Assembly (NCBI RefSeq): GCF_030142075.1
Contig: NZ_CP126241.1
Span: 2,418,001-2,482,000 of the forward strand
DNA: 64,000 nt
Direction of reading: 5' to 3'
Origin: Arthrobacter sp. zg-Y20
GTDB taxonomy: Bacteria; Actinomycetota; Actinomycetes; Actinomycetales; Micrococcaceae
Both the position numbers and the translations under genes were made by a program. Below the pieces are notes generated by a model. It had not been told where the DNA came from. It saw only the letters and a list, made by a program, of their open reading frames with translations, and made no database searches. This document shows, in pieces, positions 29,307 to 37,572 of this stretch; positions within the stretch are counted from its first letter, which is position 1; each line of letters starts with the position of its first letter.

Positions 29307-30956
29307 TTACATCCGTTCGGGTGCGGATACTCCCAGCAGGCCCAGGCCGTTGGCCAGGACCTGGCGTGCGGCGAGATTCAGCCACAGCCGGGTGCGGTTG
29401 GTATCGGTGATTTCCTCGTCGCCCTGCGGCGCAATGCGGCAGGCGTCGTACCAGCGGTGGTACGTGCCGGCGATGACCTCGAGGTGGCGGGCCACGCGGT
29501 GCGGCTCGCGGAAGGCGCTGGCCTGGGCGACGACGCCGGGGTACTGGCCCAGCGCGGCGAGCAGGGCGCTTTCGGTGGGGTGGTTCAGCAGCGAGGCATC
29601 GAAAGCGGAATCGTCGACGCCGGCCGCCTCGGCATTGCGGGCCAGGGCATGTGTGCGGGCGTGGGCGTACTGGACGTAGAACACGGGGTTCTCGTTGCTG
29701 CGCTTGGTCAGCAGGTCCAGGTCCACGTCAATGTTGGAGTCGGCGGAGAAGCGGGCCAGGGTGTAGCGGGCAGCGTCCACGCCCACGGCCTCCACCAGGT
29801 CCTCGAGCGTGACTACCGTGCCTGCGCGCTTGGACATGCGCACCGGCTTGCCGTCCTTGACCAGGTTCACCATCTGGCCGATCAGGACCTCCACGCACTC
29901 CGGGTCGTGGCCCAGGGCTGCGGCGGCGGCCTTCAGGCGTGCCACGTAGCCGTGGTGGTCCGCGCCGAGCATGTAGACATTCAAGTCGAAGCCGCGCTCG
30001 CGCTTGTTGTGGATGTAGGCGATGTCGCCGGCAATGTAGGCGGCGTTGCCGTCCGACTTGATGACCACGCGGTCCTTGTCATCACCGAACTCGCTGGAGT
30101 TCAGCCACCAGGCGCCGTCCTTTTCGTACAGGTTGCCCGAGCCCTTCAGCTGCTCGAGGAGCTTGTCCACCTGTCCGTTTTCGTGCAGGGAGTCCTCGTG
30201 GAAGTAGACGTCGAAGTCGACGCCGAAGTTGTGCAGTGACTCCTTGATGTCACCGAACATGAAGTCCACGCCCACGGCACGGAAACGCTCCTGCGCCTCG
30301 GCGTCGGGCAGTTCCATGATGCCGGGCTCGGCGGCGAGCACGCGGTTGGCGATGTCCTCGATGTAGGCGCCGGCGTAACCGTCTTCGGGTGCCGGTTCAC
30401 CCTTGGCGGAAGCCAGCAGGGACCGGGCGAAGCGGTCAATCTGTGCGCCGTGGTCATTGAAGTAGTACTCGCGGGTCACGTCTGCGCCCTGGGATTCGAA
30501 GACCCGGGCCAGGGCGTCGCCCACGGCGGCCCAGCGGGTGCCGCCCAGGTGGATGGGGCCCGTGGGGTTGGCGGAGACGAACTCGAGGTTGATCCGCGTG
30601 CCCTTGAGGATTTCGGACGTGCCGTAGGCGGGCCCGGCGTCGACAATTGCCTTGGCCAGTTCACCGGCGGCGCCGGCGTCGAGGGTGATGTTCAGGAAGC
30701 CGGGGCCGGCAATGTCCACCTTGGCCACGCCGGTGATCTTCTCCAGCCGGCCCTTCAGGATTTCCGCGAACTGACGGGGATTCATGCCGGCCTGCTTGGA
30801 CAGCTGCAGGGCAATGTTGGTGGCCCAGTCACCGTGGTCCCGGTTCTTCGGGCGCTCCACCCGGACCTCCCCGGGCAGCTCGACGCTGAAGTCACCGGCA
30901 TCGATGGCGTCTTGGAGGCAGGCAGTTACGGCGGAGGAAAGTTCTTCAGGAGTCAC
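29307..30956 (-). CDS. argS: Arginyl-tRNA synthetase
   Basis: 549 residues, class I. N-terminal additional domain, then the HIGH-type motif in [22 protein letters not shown] (about 130) and the KMSKS-equivalent [12 protein letters not shown] (about 370). The C-terminal anticodon-binding domain with DALRBD features ends in [30 protein letters not shown]. The GTG start has no Shine-Dalgarno sequence but a TATGCT hexamer 7 bases upstream, so the transcript is probably leaderless. Location before lysA is common in actinobacteria. Confidence 0.95.
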   Translation of the reverse strand: MTPEELSSAVTACLQDAIDAGDFSVELPGEVRVERPKNRDHGDWATNIALQLSKQAGMNPRQFAEILKGRLEKITGVAKVDIAGPGFLNITLDAGAAGELAKAIVDAGPAYGTSEILKGTRINLEFVSANPTGPIHLGGTRWAAVGDALARVFESQGADVTREYYFNDHGAQIDRFARSLLASAKGEPAPEDGYAGAYIEDIANRVLAAEPGIMELPDAEAQERFRAVGVDFMFGDIKESLHNFGVDFDVYFHEDSLHENGQVDKLLEQLKGSGNLYEKDGAWWLNSSEFGDDKDRVVIKSDGNAAYIAGDIAYIHNKRERGFDLNVYMLGADHHGYVARLKAAAAALGHDPECVEVLIGQMVNLVKDGKPVRMSKRAGTVVTLEDLVEAVGVDAARYTLARFSADSNIDVDLDLLTKRSNENPVFYVQYAHARTHALARNAEAAGVDDSAFDASLLNHPTESALLAALGQYPGVVAQASAFREPHRVARHLEVIAGTYHRWYDACRIAPQGDEEITDTNRTRLWLNLAARQVLANGLGLLGVSAPERM

Positions 30957-30963
30957 CGGTTAA

Positions 30964-30969
30964 GCATAG
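30964..30969 (-). promoter_or_regulatory. -10 hexamer (TATGCT) directly ahead of argS
   Basis: On the minus strand TATGCT is followed by seven bases and the argS GTG. No ribosome site lies between. Suggests a leaderless transcript for the argS-lysA-hom-thrC-thrB unit. No good -35 match is seen. Confidence 0.4.
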
Positions 30970-31162
30970 CCGGGTGCGGCACTGGCCTCGTTGTGTATGA
31001 CAGGCCTTACCCAGCGAACGCCCAGCGCCGGGGGTAATGATGCGGTGTAATAAAGGGGAAAGTGGATGCGATGTAATGAAGGGGAAGGCGTTTGCCGGCT
31101 CCTTGCAGCCGTGGCCTGGCAGTCTTCCCCTAATCCCCGGAACCCCAATAACGAGGAGAACC

Positions 31163-31645
31163 GTGAACCGAGCGAGCAAGTCCCTGTTGTGTGCCGCCGC
31201 CAGCCTGTCCCTGCTCTCTGCCGCCGGATGCGCAGCGGGCGAAGACAGTGAAAGCGCGGACGCTGCCGAAGCACCGGCCAGCCCGTCCGCCAGCCAGTCC
31301 GCTGCCCCGTCCCCCGCCGCCACGGCGGATGCGTCCGCTTCCGGCGCTTACGCGGACGGCGAGTATTCCGGCACCGGAAGCTACATCCCGCCGTCGGGCA
31401 CCTCCGAAGACGTGGATGTGACGCTGCGGCTGGAAAACAATGTGGTGACCGAACTGGAAGTGAAGACTTCACAGAAGAATCCCACCTCCAAGCAGTACCA
31501 GCGCGAATTCACCTCCAACGTGCAGGAGCAGGTGGTGGGCAAGAACATTGATGAGCTCGATGTGCACAAGGTGGCCGGATCCTCGCTGACCAGTGAAGGC
31601 TTCAACCGCGCACTGGATGCGATCCGCTCCGTGGCGGGATCCTAG
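31163..31645 (+). CDS. FMN-binding-domain lipoprotein
   Basis: 160 residues from GTG 31163 (GAGGAGAA ribosome site). Signal peptide with lipobox LSAAGC; Cys23 would be lipidated, anchoring the protein outside the membrane. A Ser/Ala/Pro-rich linker (about 24-62) leads to a small domain (YADGEYSGTGSYIPPSGTSEDVDVTLRLENNVVTELEV) like the FMN_bind domain of NqrC/RnfG. AGSSLTS (138-144) matches the NqrC-type flavin-attachment pattern GAT-x-TS, with Ser141 in place of Thr. ApbE transfers FMN to such residues, and apbE is the next gene. Likely an extracytoplasmic one-flavin electron carrier; the attachment at Ser141 is inferred from alignment by eye. Confidence 0.75.
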   Translation: MNRASKSLLCAAASLSLLSAAGCAAGEDSESADAAEAPASPSASQSAAPSPAATADASASGAYADGEYSGTGSYIPPSGTSEDVDVTLRLENNVVTELEVKTSQKNPTSKQYQREFTSNVQEQVVGKNIDELDVHKVAGSSLTSEGFNRALDAIRSVAGS

Positions 31646-31654
31646 GTACCGCCG

Positions 31655-32566
31655 ATGCATACCGTGGGCTTCCAGGCGATCGGCACGGCGTGGACGCTGT
31701 CCACGCCGGATCCCCTGGAAGCCTCCGTGCAGGCTGCCGTTGCGGAGCTGGTCCAGGACTATGACCGGACCTGGTCCCGCTTCCGCAGCGACTCCACGGT
31801 GGCGCGGATGGCCGACGGTGCCGGCAGTTTTGAGCTGCCCGGGTCCGCTGCCGGGCTGCTGCGTCTTTTCGACGCCCTGAACCGGCTCACCGACGGCGCA
31901 GTGAATCCCCTCGTCGGGCGTTCCCTGGAGGTTTTGGGGTACGACGCCGCGTACAGCTTCCGTGTCTGGGGACCGTCCCTGCCGGCAGCGGCGTGGGCGG
32001 AAACCGTGTCCTGGACCGAGGCTCAGGGCGGTTCCGGGGCGGGCGGTTCCGGGGCGGGCGGTTCCGGGGCGGGCGTGACGGTGCGCACTTCCGCTCCGGT
32101 GACATTCGATATTGGTGCCGCCGGAAAGGGGCAGCTGGTGGACCTGGTCTGCGGCGTGCTGGAGTCCGCCGGCGTCCGCCGTTATGTGGTGGACGCAGGC
32201 TCGGACCTTCGCCACGCCGGTGCCGAGCCGCTCCGGGTGGCCCTGGAACATCCGTATGACCCGGCGCGGGCCATCGGCGTGCTGACCCTGGCCGACCGGG
32301 CGCTGTGCGCATCCGCAGTCAACCGCCGCCGATGGGGCGAAGGCCTGCACCATGTCCTGGACGCGCGGACCGGCGCTCCCGTGGACGCAGTGGCAGCCAC
32401 CTGGGCCGTAGCCGCAGACGCCATGACCGCCGACGGGCTGGCCACTGCCCTGTTTTTCGCCGATCCGCAGACCCTCGCGGCCGTGTTCGACTTTGACTAT
32501 GTCCGGATGTTTACCGACGGCCGGGCCGACTATTCCCCTGCAATGGCTGGAGTCCTGTTCCCATGA
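31655..32566 (+). CDS. apbE: FAD:protein FMN transferase (ApbE family)
   Basis: 303 residues. Motifs of ApbE are present: AIGTAWTL at the start, SRFRSDSTVARM (41-52), FDIGAAGKGQLVD (151-163), HHVLDARTGAPV (232-243) and ADAMTADGLATALFF (254-268), with Asp/Thr of the Mg2+ site. The enzyme covalently attaches FMN to Thr/Ser of carrier proteins. There is no signal peptide or lipobox, although most ApbE proteins act outside the membrane. A GGSGA repeat (residues about 125-140) interrupts the domain between strands. It ends in an ATGA overlap with the next gene, so the three genes are coupled. Confidence 0.86.
   Translation: MHTVGFQAIGTAWTLSTPDPLEASVQAAVAELVQDYDRTWSRFRSDSTVARMADGAGSFELPGSAAGLLRLFDALNRLTDGAVNPLVGRSLEVLGYDAAYSFRVWGPSLPAAAWAETVSWTEAQGGSGAGGSGAGGSGAGVTVRTSAPVTFDIGAAGKGQLVDLVCGVLESAGVRRYVVDAGSDLRHAGAEPLRVALEHPYDPARAIGVLTLADRALCASAVNRRRWGEGLHHVLDARTGAPVDAVAATWAVAADAMTADGLATALFFADPQTLAAVFDFDYVRMFTDGRADYSPAMAGVLFP
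32026..32070. repeat. Three exact 15-bp repeats in apbE
   Basis: GGGCGGTTCCGGGGC occurs three times head to tail. In the apbE frame it adds three Gly/Ser/Ala-rich five-residue units, a flexible linker that can vary in length without frameshift. Confidence 0.93.
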
Positions 32567-34113
32567 GCGTCAACGCACCGGCTGCCCCGCGCACCCTGAA
32601 CACCTTTCTGGGCCGCTGGACCATGTACCGGCTCACCGTTTGGTTGCTGCTGGCCTGTGTTGCCTGGTCTTTTGTGCTCTCCTTTGCCGGGGTGCTCTTT
32701 TATACTCCGGCTGAGCTGGGGGCCACGCTGCTGACCGCCGTAGCGTCCACCCTGGTCACCAGCAGGGTGGCCGGGCTGCTGTTGCGCACCCGTCCGCTGA
32801 CGGATTCCTCGCTGATCACCGGACTGCTGCTGTACTTCCTGTTCTGGCCGGGCACCGGGGGCGCGGAGTTGGGCACAGTGGCCCTTGCCGGTGCTGCAGC
32901 GACTGCGTCCAAATACGTGCTGGCCGTCCGGCGCCGGCACATCTTCAACCCGGCAGCGGCCGGCGCGTTTGTGGTTGCCCTGACCGGATTGGGAGGTGCG
33001 GCCTGGTGGGTGGCCACCCCGTGGATGCTGGTAGCCGTGCTGCCTGCCTCCCTGCTGGTCCTGTACCGGAACCGTCTGCTGCCGATGGCCGGAGTGTTTG
33101 CGCTGACCGCCGTGGTGGTCCTTGTGTTCCGGTTTATGGCAAACGGAGAATCTGCCGCCGATGCCCTGGTCACGGTCGCCGGCTCTTATCCGCTGGTCTT
33201 CCTGGCCGGTTTTATGCTTACCGAACCGCTGACCCTGCCCCCGCTGCGCGCTCAGCGGCTGGCGGAGGGCGTCGTCGTCGGCGTCCTTTTTGCCGTGCCG
33301 CTGTCCTTGGGCCCCGTCGCCATGTCCCCCGAACTGGCCCTGCTGGTGGGCAACGCGCTCGCCTTTGTGCTGGGACAGCGCGGCGCCGTGCGGCTGCGCC
33401 TGCAGGCCACGCGGGAGCTCACCCCGACCGCCCGTGAAGTCGTGTTCGAACCGTCCCGTCCGGTCCGGTTCCGTGCCGGCCAATACCTGGAGCTCGCGGT
33501 CAAGCACTTCGAGCCCGATTCCCGCGGGTCGCGGCGGATCTTCAGCATCACCACGGCACCGGACGAACCAGGCACGGTGGCTGTGGGGCTGCGGGTGGCG
33601 GCAGAGGCCGGCAGCAGCTTCAAGACTGCGCTGATGAAAATGCGTCCCGGCGCAGAAGTGACGGCGACAGCCGTGGCCGGAGACTTCCTGCTGCCCCGGG
33701 ATCCGGCCAAGCCCGTACTGATGATTGCTTCCGGTATCGGCATTACGCCGTTTATCAGCCAGTTGCGCGCGGTACGCGGCGAAGGACATGGCGGAACGGC
33801 ACGGGCGCAGACGGCAAGGGACATTGTCCTGGTTTATGCCGCGTCCGATGCTGCCGAACTGGCCTACGCTGACGAGCTGCGGGAATTCGGGATCCGGGTG
33901 CTGGTGTGCACCCCGGCTGATCCCGAAATCCCGGAGTGGACATGGCTTGGTGCCGGCCTTCCGGACGCCGCAGTGCTGCGGCAGGAAGTTCCCGATATCG
34001 CCTCCCGGGCGGTGTACGTTTCGGGTTCGCCCCGGGCTGTGGCGGCCGCCCGCAAGGCGGTCCGCAGCGCGGGAGGGCGGCGAATCCGGACCGATCCGTT
34101 CCTGGGGTACTAG
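32563..34113 (+). CDS. NqrB/RnfD-like membrane domain fused to FAD/NAD(P) reductase domain
   Basis: 516 residues in two halves. Residues 20-270 hold about eight membrane helices, with RRRHIFNPAAAGAFVVAL (about 123-140) as in the NqrB/RnfD family and a FMLTEPLT segment (217-224) recalling the FMxTDP region of that family. Residues about 275-516 are a ferredoxin-NADP-reductase-like domain: FRAGQYLELAV and RRIFSITTAP bind FAD, and IASGIGITPF (388-397) binds the NAD(P) side. It would take electrons from cytoplasmic NAD(P)H, pass them through the membrane and hand them to the FMN lipoprotein. Overlaps apbE by four bases. Substrate and physiological acceptor are unknown. Confidence 0.78.
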   Translation: MSVNAPAAPRTLNTFLGRWTMYRLTVWLLLACVAWSFVLSFAGVLFYTPAELGATLLTAVASTLVTSRVAGLLLRTRPLTDSSLITGLLLYFLFWPGTGGAELGTVALAGAAATASKYVLAVRRRHIFNPAAAGAFVVALTGLGGAAWWVATPWMLVAVLPASLLVLYRNRLLPMAGVFALTAVVVLVFRFMANGESAADALVTVAGSYPLVFLAGFMLTEPLTLPPLRAQRLAEGVVVGVLFAVPLSLGPVAMSPELALLVGNALAFVLGQRGAVRLRLQATRELTPTAREVVFEPSRPVRFRAGQYLELAVKHFEPDSRGSRRIFSITTAPDEPGTVAVGLRVAAEAGSSFKTALMKMRPGAEVTATAVAGDFLLPRDPAKPVLMIASGIGITPFISQLRAVRGEGHGGTARAQTARDIVLVYAASDAAELAYADELREFGIRVLVCTPADPEIPEWTWLGAGLPDAAVLRQEVPDIASRAVYVSGSPRAVAAARKAVRSAGGRRIRTDPFLGY

Positions 34114-34145
34114 TCCCGGGCGTTCCCCCGGTGTCCATTCCCTGG

Positions 34146-35780
34146 TTAAAAAGGTGGCGGTGTCACCAGGGTGGACGCCTGTCCCGGCTCGGGTCGGACA
34201 CGAGCCAGTTCCAGGAAGGGTTCGGTTCGGTAGACCCGTCCCGTGGGTGAGGTCCATTCCATCACTCCCGGTTCCGGTTGCCGGGCCTTCCAGAATCCCA
34301 GGGTTTTGAACCGGTGATGCCGCCGGCATAAATGGGCGAGGTTGCCATGGTCCGTAGGGCCTCCGTCCGCCCAGTCGGTGGTGTGGTCGATTTCCGTGAC
34401 CGCGGTGCTGACCCGGCAGCCGGGGAACCGGCAGGTTCCGTCCCTGGCACGTAGCCATCGGGCCAGTCCGGCGGGGACTTTCCGGCGCCTGCCCACGCCG
34501 AGGATTTCCCCGGTGTCCGGGTCCTGGACGAGTCCGGTCCAGCGGGTGGCGTGGCGGGACAGCCTGCGGGCTGCTTCGGCGCTGATCGGGCCGTAGCCAT
34601 GCAGCTCGGCCGGGTCTTCATTGGCTCCAAACAGTGTTTCGGCGTTGATCAGGACCATGATTTCCGCCCGGGGGAGGATGCCAAAAGACTCGGCGTCATA
34701 GTCATCAGAGTCGGCACCTCCAGGTGCACTGCCAGCCCCGCGTGATTCACGGCTCGGGCCAATGTCGGCGGCTTTCCCGCCGCCGCCCGCACGGTCAGAC
34801 CGCACTGGGGTGCGCTCTGGGGCAGCACCAGTACGCGGTGAACCGGGGCCACCCATAAGCAGCTGGGCCAGGATGTCGGCACGAAGTTGGTCCGCGGTCC
34901 GTGTATCCCCATCACTCTGCTCACCCCGGGCTGCAGTGCTCAGGGCTGTGTAGATCTGCTGGGCTTCGGCGGCACGCAGATGCGCGGACAGGCAGGACAT
35001 CCCGTCTTCTTCCCGGTGCAAATTCACCCGGCGCTTCTCGAACGCACTTTGATGCTTCAGCGGAATGGTCTGCGGGTACTTGGTCTCGCGCAGCCGGCGG
35101 GCTTTGGCGGCGAACTGGGCGCTGGTTCGTCCCTCTGCGGCTTTCAACAGGTTTGCTTCAAACTTAGGCAGCTCGGCGGCAGGAACAGTTTCGCACTGGT
35201 CCAGAAGTACCTGAGCATGCCTGTAACCGAGGCTCCCGTCCTGCAGCGCTTCCAGCGTGGCGGTGTGGGTGTCCGTGAGGAGGCCGGCTTCGAACATCAG
35301 CCGCTGGGCGGTGCCGTGCGGTATCTGCAGGAGGGCGGCACACTCCGCTGCCGCCAGTGTGAACGCCATCCCGGGTTCCACCCGGCCGGTCGCGCCGGCA
35401 TAATCCTCCCGGAAGAGGGTTTCCATCCGGTTCAACGCCCGGGCCTGCTGCGCCTGCGCCCACGCGATCAGGTGCGCGACCCGGACCAGGACTTCCCCGG
35501 TGGCTTGGTCGTCAAAGGATTCGAGGTTCTGCAGAGCCAGGGTTCCGCTGAAACCATCCGGAAAATCAGTGCCGGTTCCGCAGGAACGCCCACCCGCGCC
35601 GCCGTCGTCAGTGCCGGCGCCCGAGGCCGCTCGAAACACCGCTAGTGAGCACTTCTGACCGGGACCGTCCCCGGTATCAGCCCCGTCTTCAGCGGCCCGG
35701 TGTCCAGTTCCTGTTTGTTCAGTTTTCTGTCCGGTTACCGGCCGGGCATTCCCGATCTGGTCCATGCTTAAGGCTTTCAT
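34146..35780 (-). CDS. DUF222 / HNH endonuclease family protein
   Basis: 544 residues. Long N-terminal DUF222 (13E12 repeat) helical region (about 60-400) and a C-terminal HNH nuclease domain: DGTCRFPGCRVSTAVTEIDHTTDWADGGPTDHGNLAHLCRRHHRFK, with two Cys, the Asp-His pair, Asn and the closing HxxH. Such genes occur in many copies in actinobacterial genomes; their biological role is not settled. ATG 35780 is used; an ATG at 35765 is equally open. Convergent with the flavoprotein gene, 32 bases apart. The low-complexity polar N-terminus is poorly conserved in the family. Confidence 0.88.
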   Translation of the reverse strand: MKALSMDQIGNARPVTGQKTEQTGTGHRAAEDGADTGDGPGQKCSLAVFRAASGAGTDDGGAGGRSCGTGTDFPDGFSGTLALQNLESFDDQATGEVLVRVAHLIAWAQAQQARALNRMETLFREDYAGATGRVEPGMAFTLAAAECAALLQIPHGTAQRLMFEAGLLTDTHTATLEALQDGSLGYRHAQVLLDQCETVPAAELPKFEANLLKAAEGRTSAQFAAKARRLRETKYPQTIPLKHQSAFEKRRVNLHREEDGMSCLSAHLRAAEAQQIYTALSTAARGEQSDGDTRTADQLRADILAQLLMGGPGSPRTGAAPERTPVRSDRAGGGGKAADIGPSRESRGAGSAPGGADSDDYDAESFGILPRAEIMVLINAETLFGANEDPAELHGYGPISAEAARRLSRHATRWTGLVQDPDTGEILGVGRRRKVPAGLARWLRARDGTCRFPGCRVSTAVTEIDHTTDWADGGPTDHGNLAHLCRRHHRFKTLGFWKARQPEPGVMEWTSPTGRVYRTEPFLELARVRPEPGQASTLVTPPPF

Positions 35781-36031
35781 CCGGCACTGACATTTCCGGG
35801 CAAAAACCGGCCGAAACGGACACGTTGAAGCACTTCAAATACCCGTCTTTACAGCGCCACTACGTACGTCCGGGAAACCGCCGATATGCATCTGCGCTCC
35901 CAACCAACAGCGTTCAATTCCCGAGCATGGGATCCCGCGAATCCGTGCGGATCCGGCAGGGTTTTCCCGCACCGGCCGAAACCTGCTAAGCTTCTTGAGT
36001 CCCACAGGACGTCCGGTTTACCGGTGTCCTT

Positions 36032-36104
36032 GCCCTCGTAGCTCAGGGGATAGAGCGGTTGCCTCCGGAGCAACAGGCCGTAGGTTCGAATCCTATCGAG
36101 GGCA
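36032..36104 (+). tRNA. tRNA-Arg, anticodon CCG
   Basis: 73 bases forming a full cloverleaf: acceptor GCCCTCG / CGAGGGC with discriminator A, D-stem GCTC / GAGC, anticodon stem GTTGC / GCAAC with loop CTCCGGA (anticodon CCG), variable AGGCC and T-arm GTAGG-TTCGAAT-CCTAT. CCA is not encoded. Reads CGG arginine codons. A terminator hairpin follows 15 bases downstream. Confidence 0.97.
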
Positions 36105-36119
36105 CTTTGAGACACACGG

Positions 36120-36154
36120 AAGAACCCCGCAGCTCCATGCTGCGGGGTTCTTTT
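36120..36154 (+). terminator. Terminator after tRNA-Arg
   Basis: Stem AAGAACCCCGCAGC / GCTGCGGGGTTCTT with a 5-base loop TCCAT, followed by TTGCTTTG. Located 15 bases after the tRNA. It also faces the DUF6176-like gene from the minus strand (A-rich side), so it may serve both. Confidence 0.88.
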
Positions 36155-36201
36155 GCTTTGCACCCCTCTTGCGCCACGTCCCGATCGCACGCCCCGATGC
36201 G

Positions 36202-36678
36202 CTAATCGATGCTTTCTCCCGGCTGCGCATCGGACAGCGGGATACCCGCCTGCTCGACGGCGGCCCGCACCGCAGGCGGAGCCAGGAAAAAACGCGGCTG
36301 CAGCTCTTCCCAGCCCTGATGCTTGGTTTTCTTCCCGAACTCGAGATGCGCCTGGTCCAGCGGGTTGTCTGGAACAAGTCCGGGGCTTGCCTCCCCCATC
36401 ATTTGGAAGTGGTACATCCACCACGACCCGTCAGCCTCCTGGTTGAGGAACGTCGCCTCAACAGCCATGAGTTCCCGGTCCAAGGTGGCGAGACACTCCT
36501 CATACCGCTCGTGGAGCATGGCCATCCAGTCATCGAAGGACGATTCCCGCCCGTCCAGCAGTTTCGCGCGGCTCAGTTCCATCCGCATTCCCGGCGGGAC
36601 CGACGCCGGCATGGGCCAACCCGGAAAGTCCGGACCGGCAGGCTGAAACGGGATAGGAGCGTAGTTCTGTTCCTGCAT
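36202..36678 (-). CDS. DUF6176-like small protein
   Basis: 158 residues from ATG 36678. The core MELSRAKLLDGRESSFDDWMAMLHERYEECLATLDRELMAVEATFLNQEADGSWWMYHFQMM resembles DUF6176, a ferredoxin-like fold of about 100 residues with unknown function. It is soluble, with no signal peptide. The ATG has no ribosome site; TACAGT lies six bases upstream on the minus strand, again a possible leaderless start. The frame is open further upstream but that part is Arg-rich and unlike protein. Family recognition is moderate. Confidence 0.6.
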   Translation of the reverse strand: MQEQNYAPIPFQPAGPDFPGWPMPASVPPGMRMELSRAKLLDGRESSFDDWMAMLHERYEECLATLDRELMAVEATFLNQEADGSWWMYHFQMMGEASPGLVPDNPLDQAHLEFGKKTKHQGWEELQPRFFLAPPAVRAAVEQAGIPLSDAQPGESID

Positions 36679-36797
36679 GCCGCCACTGTAAGGCCGGCAC
36701 CAGCGTTTTCCCGAAACCGGAATCATGCGGGCCGCGCAAAACAATTCCGCCAAAAACCTTGCGCTCTGCAGACCTTCCCGGGTTATGGTGTTCGCAC

Positions 36798-36815
36798 ATA
36801 CCAACCGGTCGGTTC
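36798..36815. promoter_or_regulatory. TetR operator candidate, site 1 (tetR promoter)
   Basis: ATACCAACCGGTCGGTTC, an imperfect inverted repeat close to the palindrome ATACCGACCGGTCGGTAT. It lies 55 bases before the tetR ATG, downstream of TTGCGC...TTATGG promoter-like elements (36763-36787). Two related sites occur at 37586 and 43773. Confidence 0.6.
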
Positions 36816-36869
36816 TGAACTCTCCGCCGCCGGACCCCGAATACCCGCGAGAAACCCGGACCCGCTGCA

Positions 36870-37448
36870 ATGAAAACCATGAACATCAAAGAAGAGTTGG
36901 CACGGACCTCCGTGGAGCTCTTCGCGCGGCAGGGCTACGCCAAAACCAGCGTCCAGCAGATTGTGGACGCTGCAGGAGTAACCAAGGGGGCGCTGTATCA
37001 CTACTTCAATTCCAAGGATGACCTGCTCTTCGACATTTACGACCGCATCCTGACCCTGCAGCACGAGCACCTGACCGAGATCATCGGGCGGGGGCTGCCC
37101 GCTGCGGAAACCCTGCGGCTGGTGTGCGAGGACCTGATTCGGACCTCCATTGACTGGATCCGGGAGGGGACAGTCTTCTTCCGTTCGCAGCACATGCTGA
37201 GCGAAGACCGATTGGAAGAGGTGCAGCGGCGGCGGCGCGAGTTCAACAAGGCCTTCACCCGCATCCTGGTCCGAGGCCAGGAGGATGGAGTGTTCCGCAC
37301 CGACATCCCCATTCCGGTACTCGCAGCAAACTTTTTCTCAGATCCGCACTACCTCTCCTACTGGTACTCCCCCGGCGGGGCCATCAGCCGCGAAACGGCA
37401 GCAGCCCAACTGACCGACCTTTACCTGGCGGGCCTGCAGGCAAAGTAG
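36870..37448 (+). CDS. TetR family transcriptional regulator
   Basis: 192 residues. N-terminal helix-turn-helix (IKEELARTSVELFARQGYAKTSVQQIVDAAGVTKGALYHYFNSKDDLLFDIYDRI, 5-60) with the typical TKGALYHYF recognition helix. The C-terminal ligand domain is of the TetR_C type seen in regulators of acyl-CoA or fatty-acid/amino-acid breakdown (SIDWIREGTVFFRSQ..., about 90-190). It sits between two inverted repeats and 125 bases ahead of livG, so it probably represses itself and the transporter. The ligand is not known; an acyl-CoA fits the fabG/maoC genes that carry the same site. Confidence 0.88.
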   Translation: MKTMNIKEELARTSVELFARQGYAKTSVQQIVDAAGVTKGALYHYFNSKDDLLFDIYDRILTLQHEHLTEIIGRGLPAAETLRLVCEDLIRTSIDWIREGTVFFRSQHMLSEDRLEEVQRRRREFNKAFTRILVRGQEDGVFRTDIPIPVLAANFFSDPHYLSYWYSPGGAISRETAAAQLTDLYLAGLQAK

Positions 37449-37451
37449 CCG

Positions 37452-37508
37452 AAGCCAGCACCACCAGCACCACTGCACCTCCAGCACCTCCAGCACCACC
37501 GCACCTCC
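37452..37508 (+). promoter_or_regulatory. C/A-rich, G-poor repeat stretch between tetR and livG
   Basis: A run of CCAGCACC/CACCTCCAG units in which C is by far the commonest base and G is rare on the plus strand. It lies between the tetR stop and livG. RNA of this kind is the preferred loading type for Rho. No stable hairpin follows. Role in attenuation is a hypothesis. Confidence 0.3.
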
Positions 37509-37572
37509 TTCCCTACCGCAACACACGCGCCACCACAGCACGCAAGGTAAGAGCAGAGACGATGGAGTACTC

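Noticed and set aside
35849-36424. Minus-strand open frame spanning the tRNA-Arg gene
   Set aside because: Runs through the tRNA and terminator and overlaps the DUF6176-like gene in another frame; not credible.
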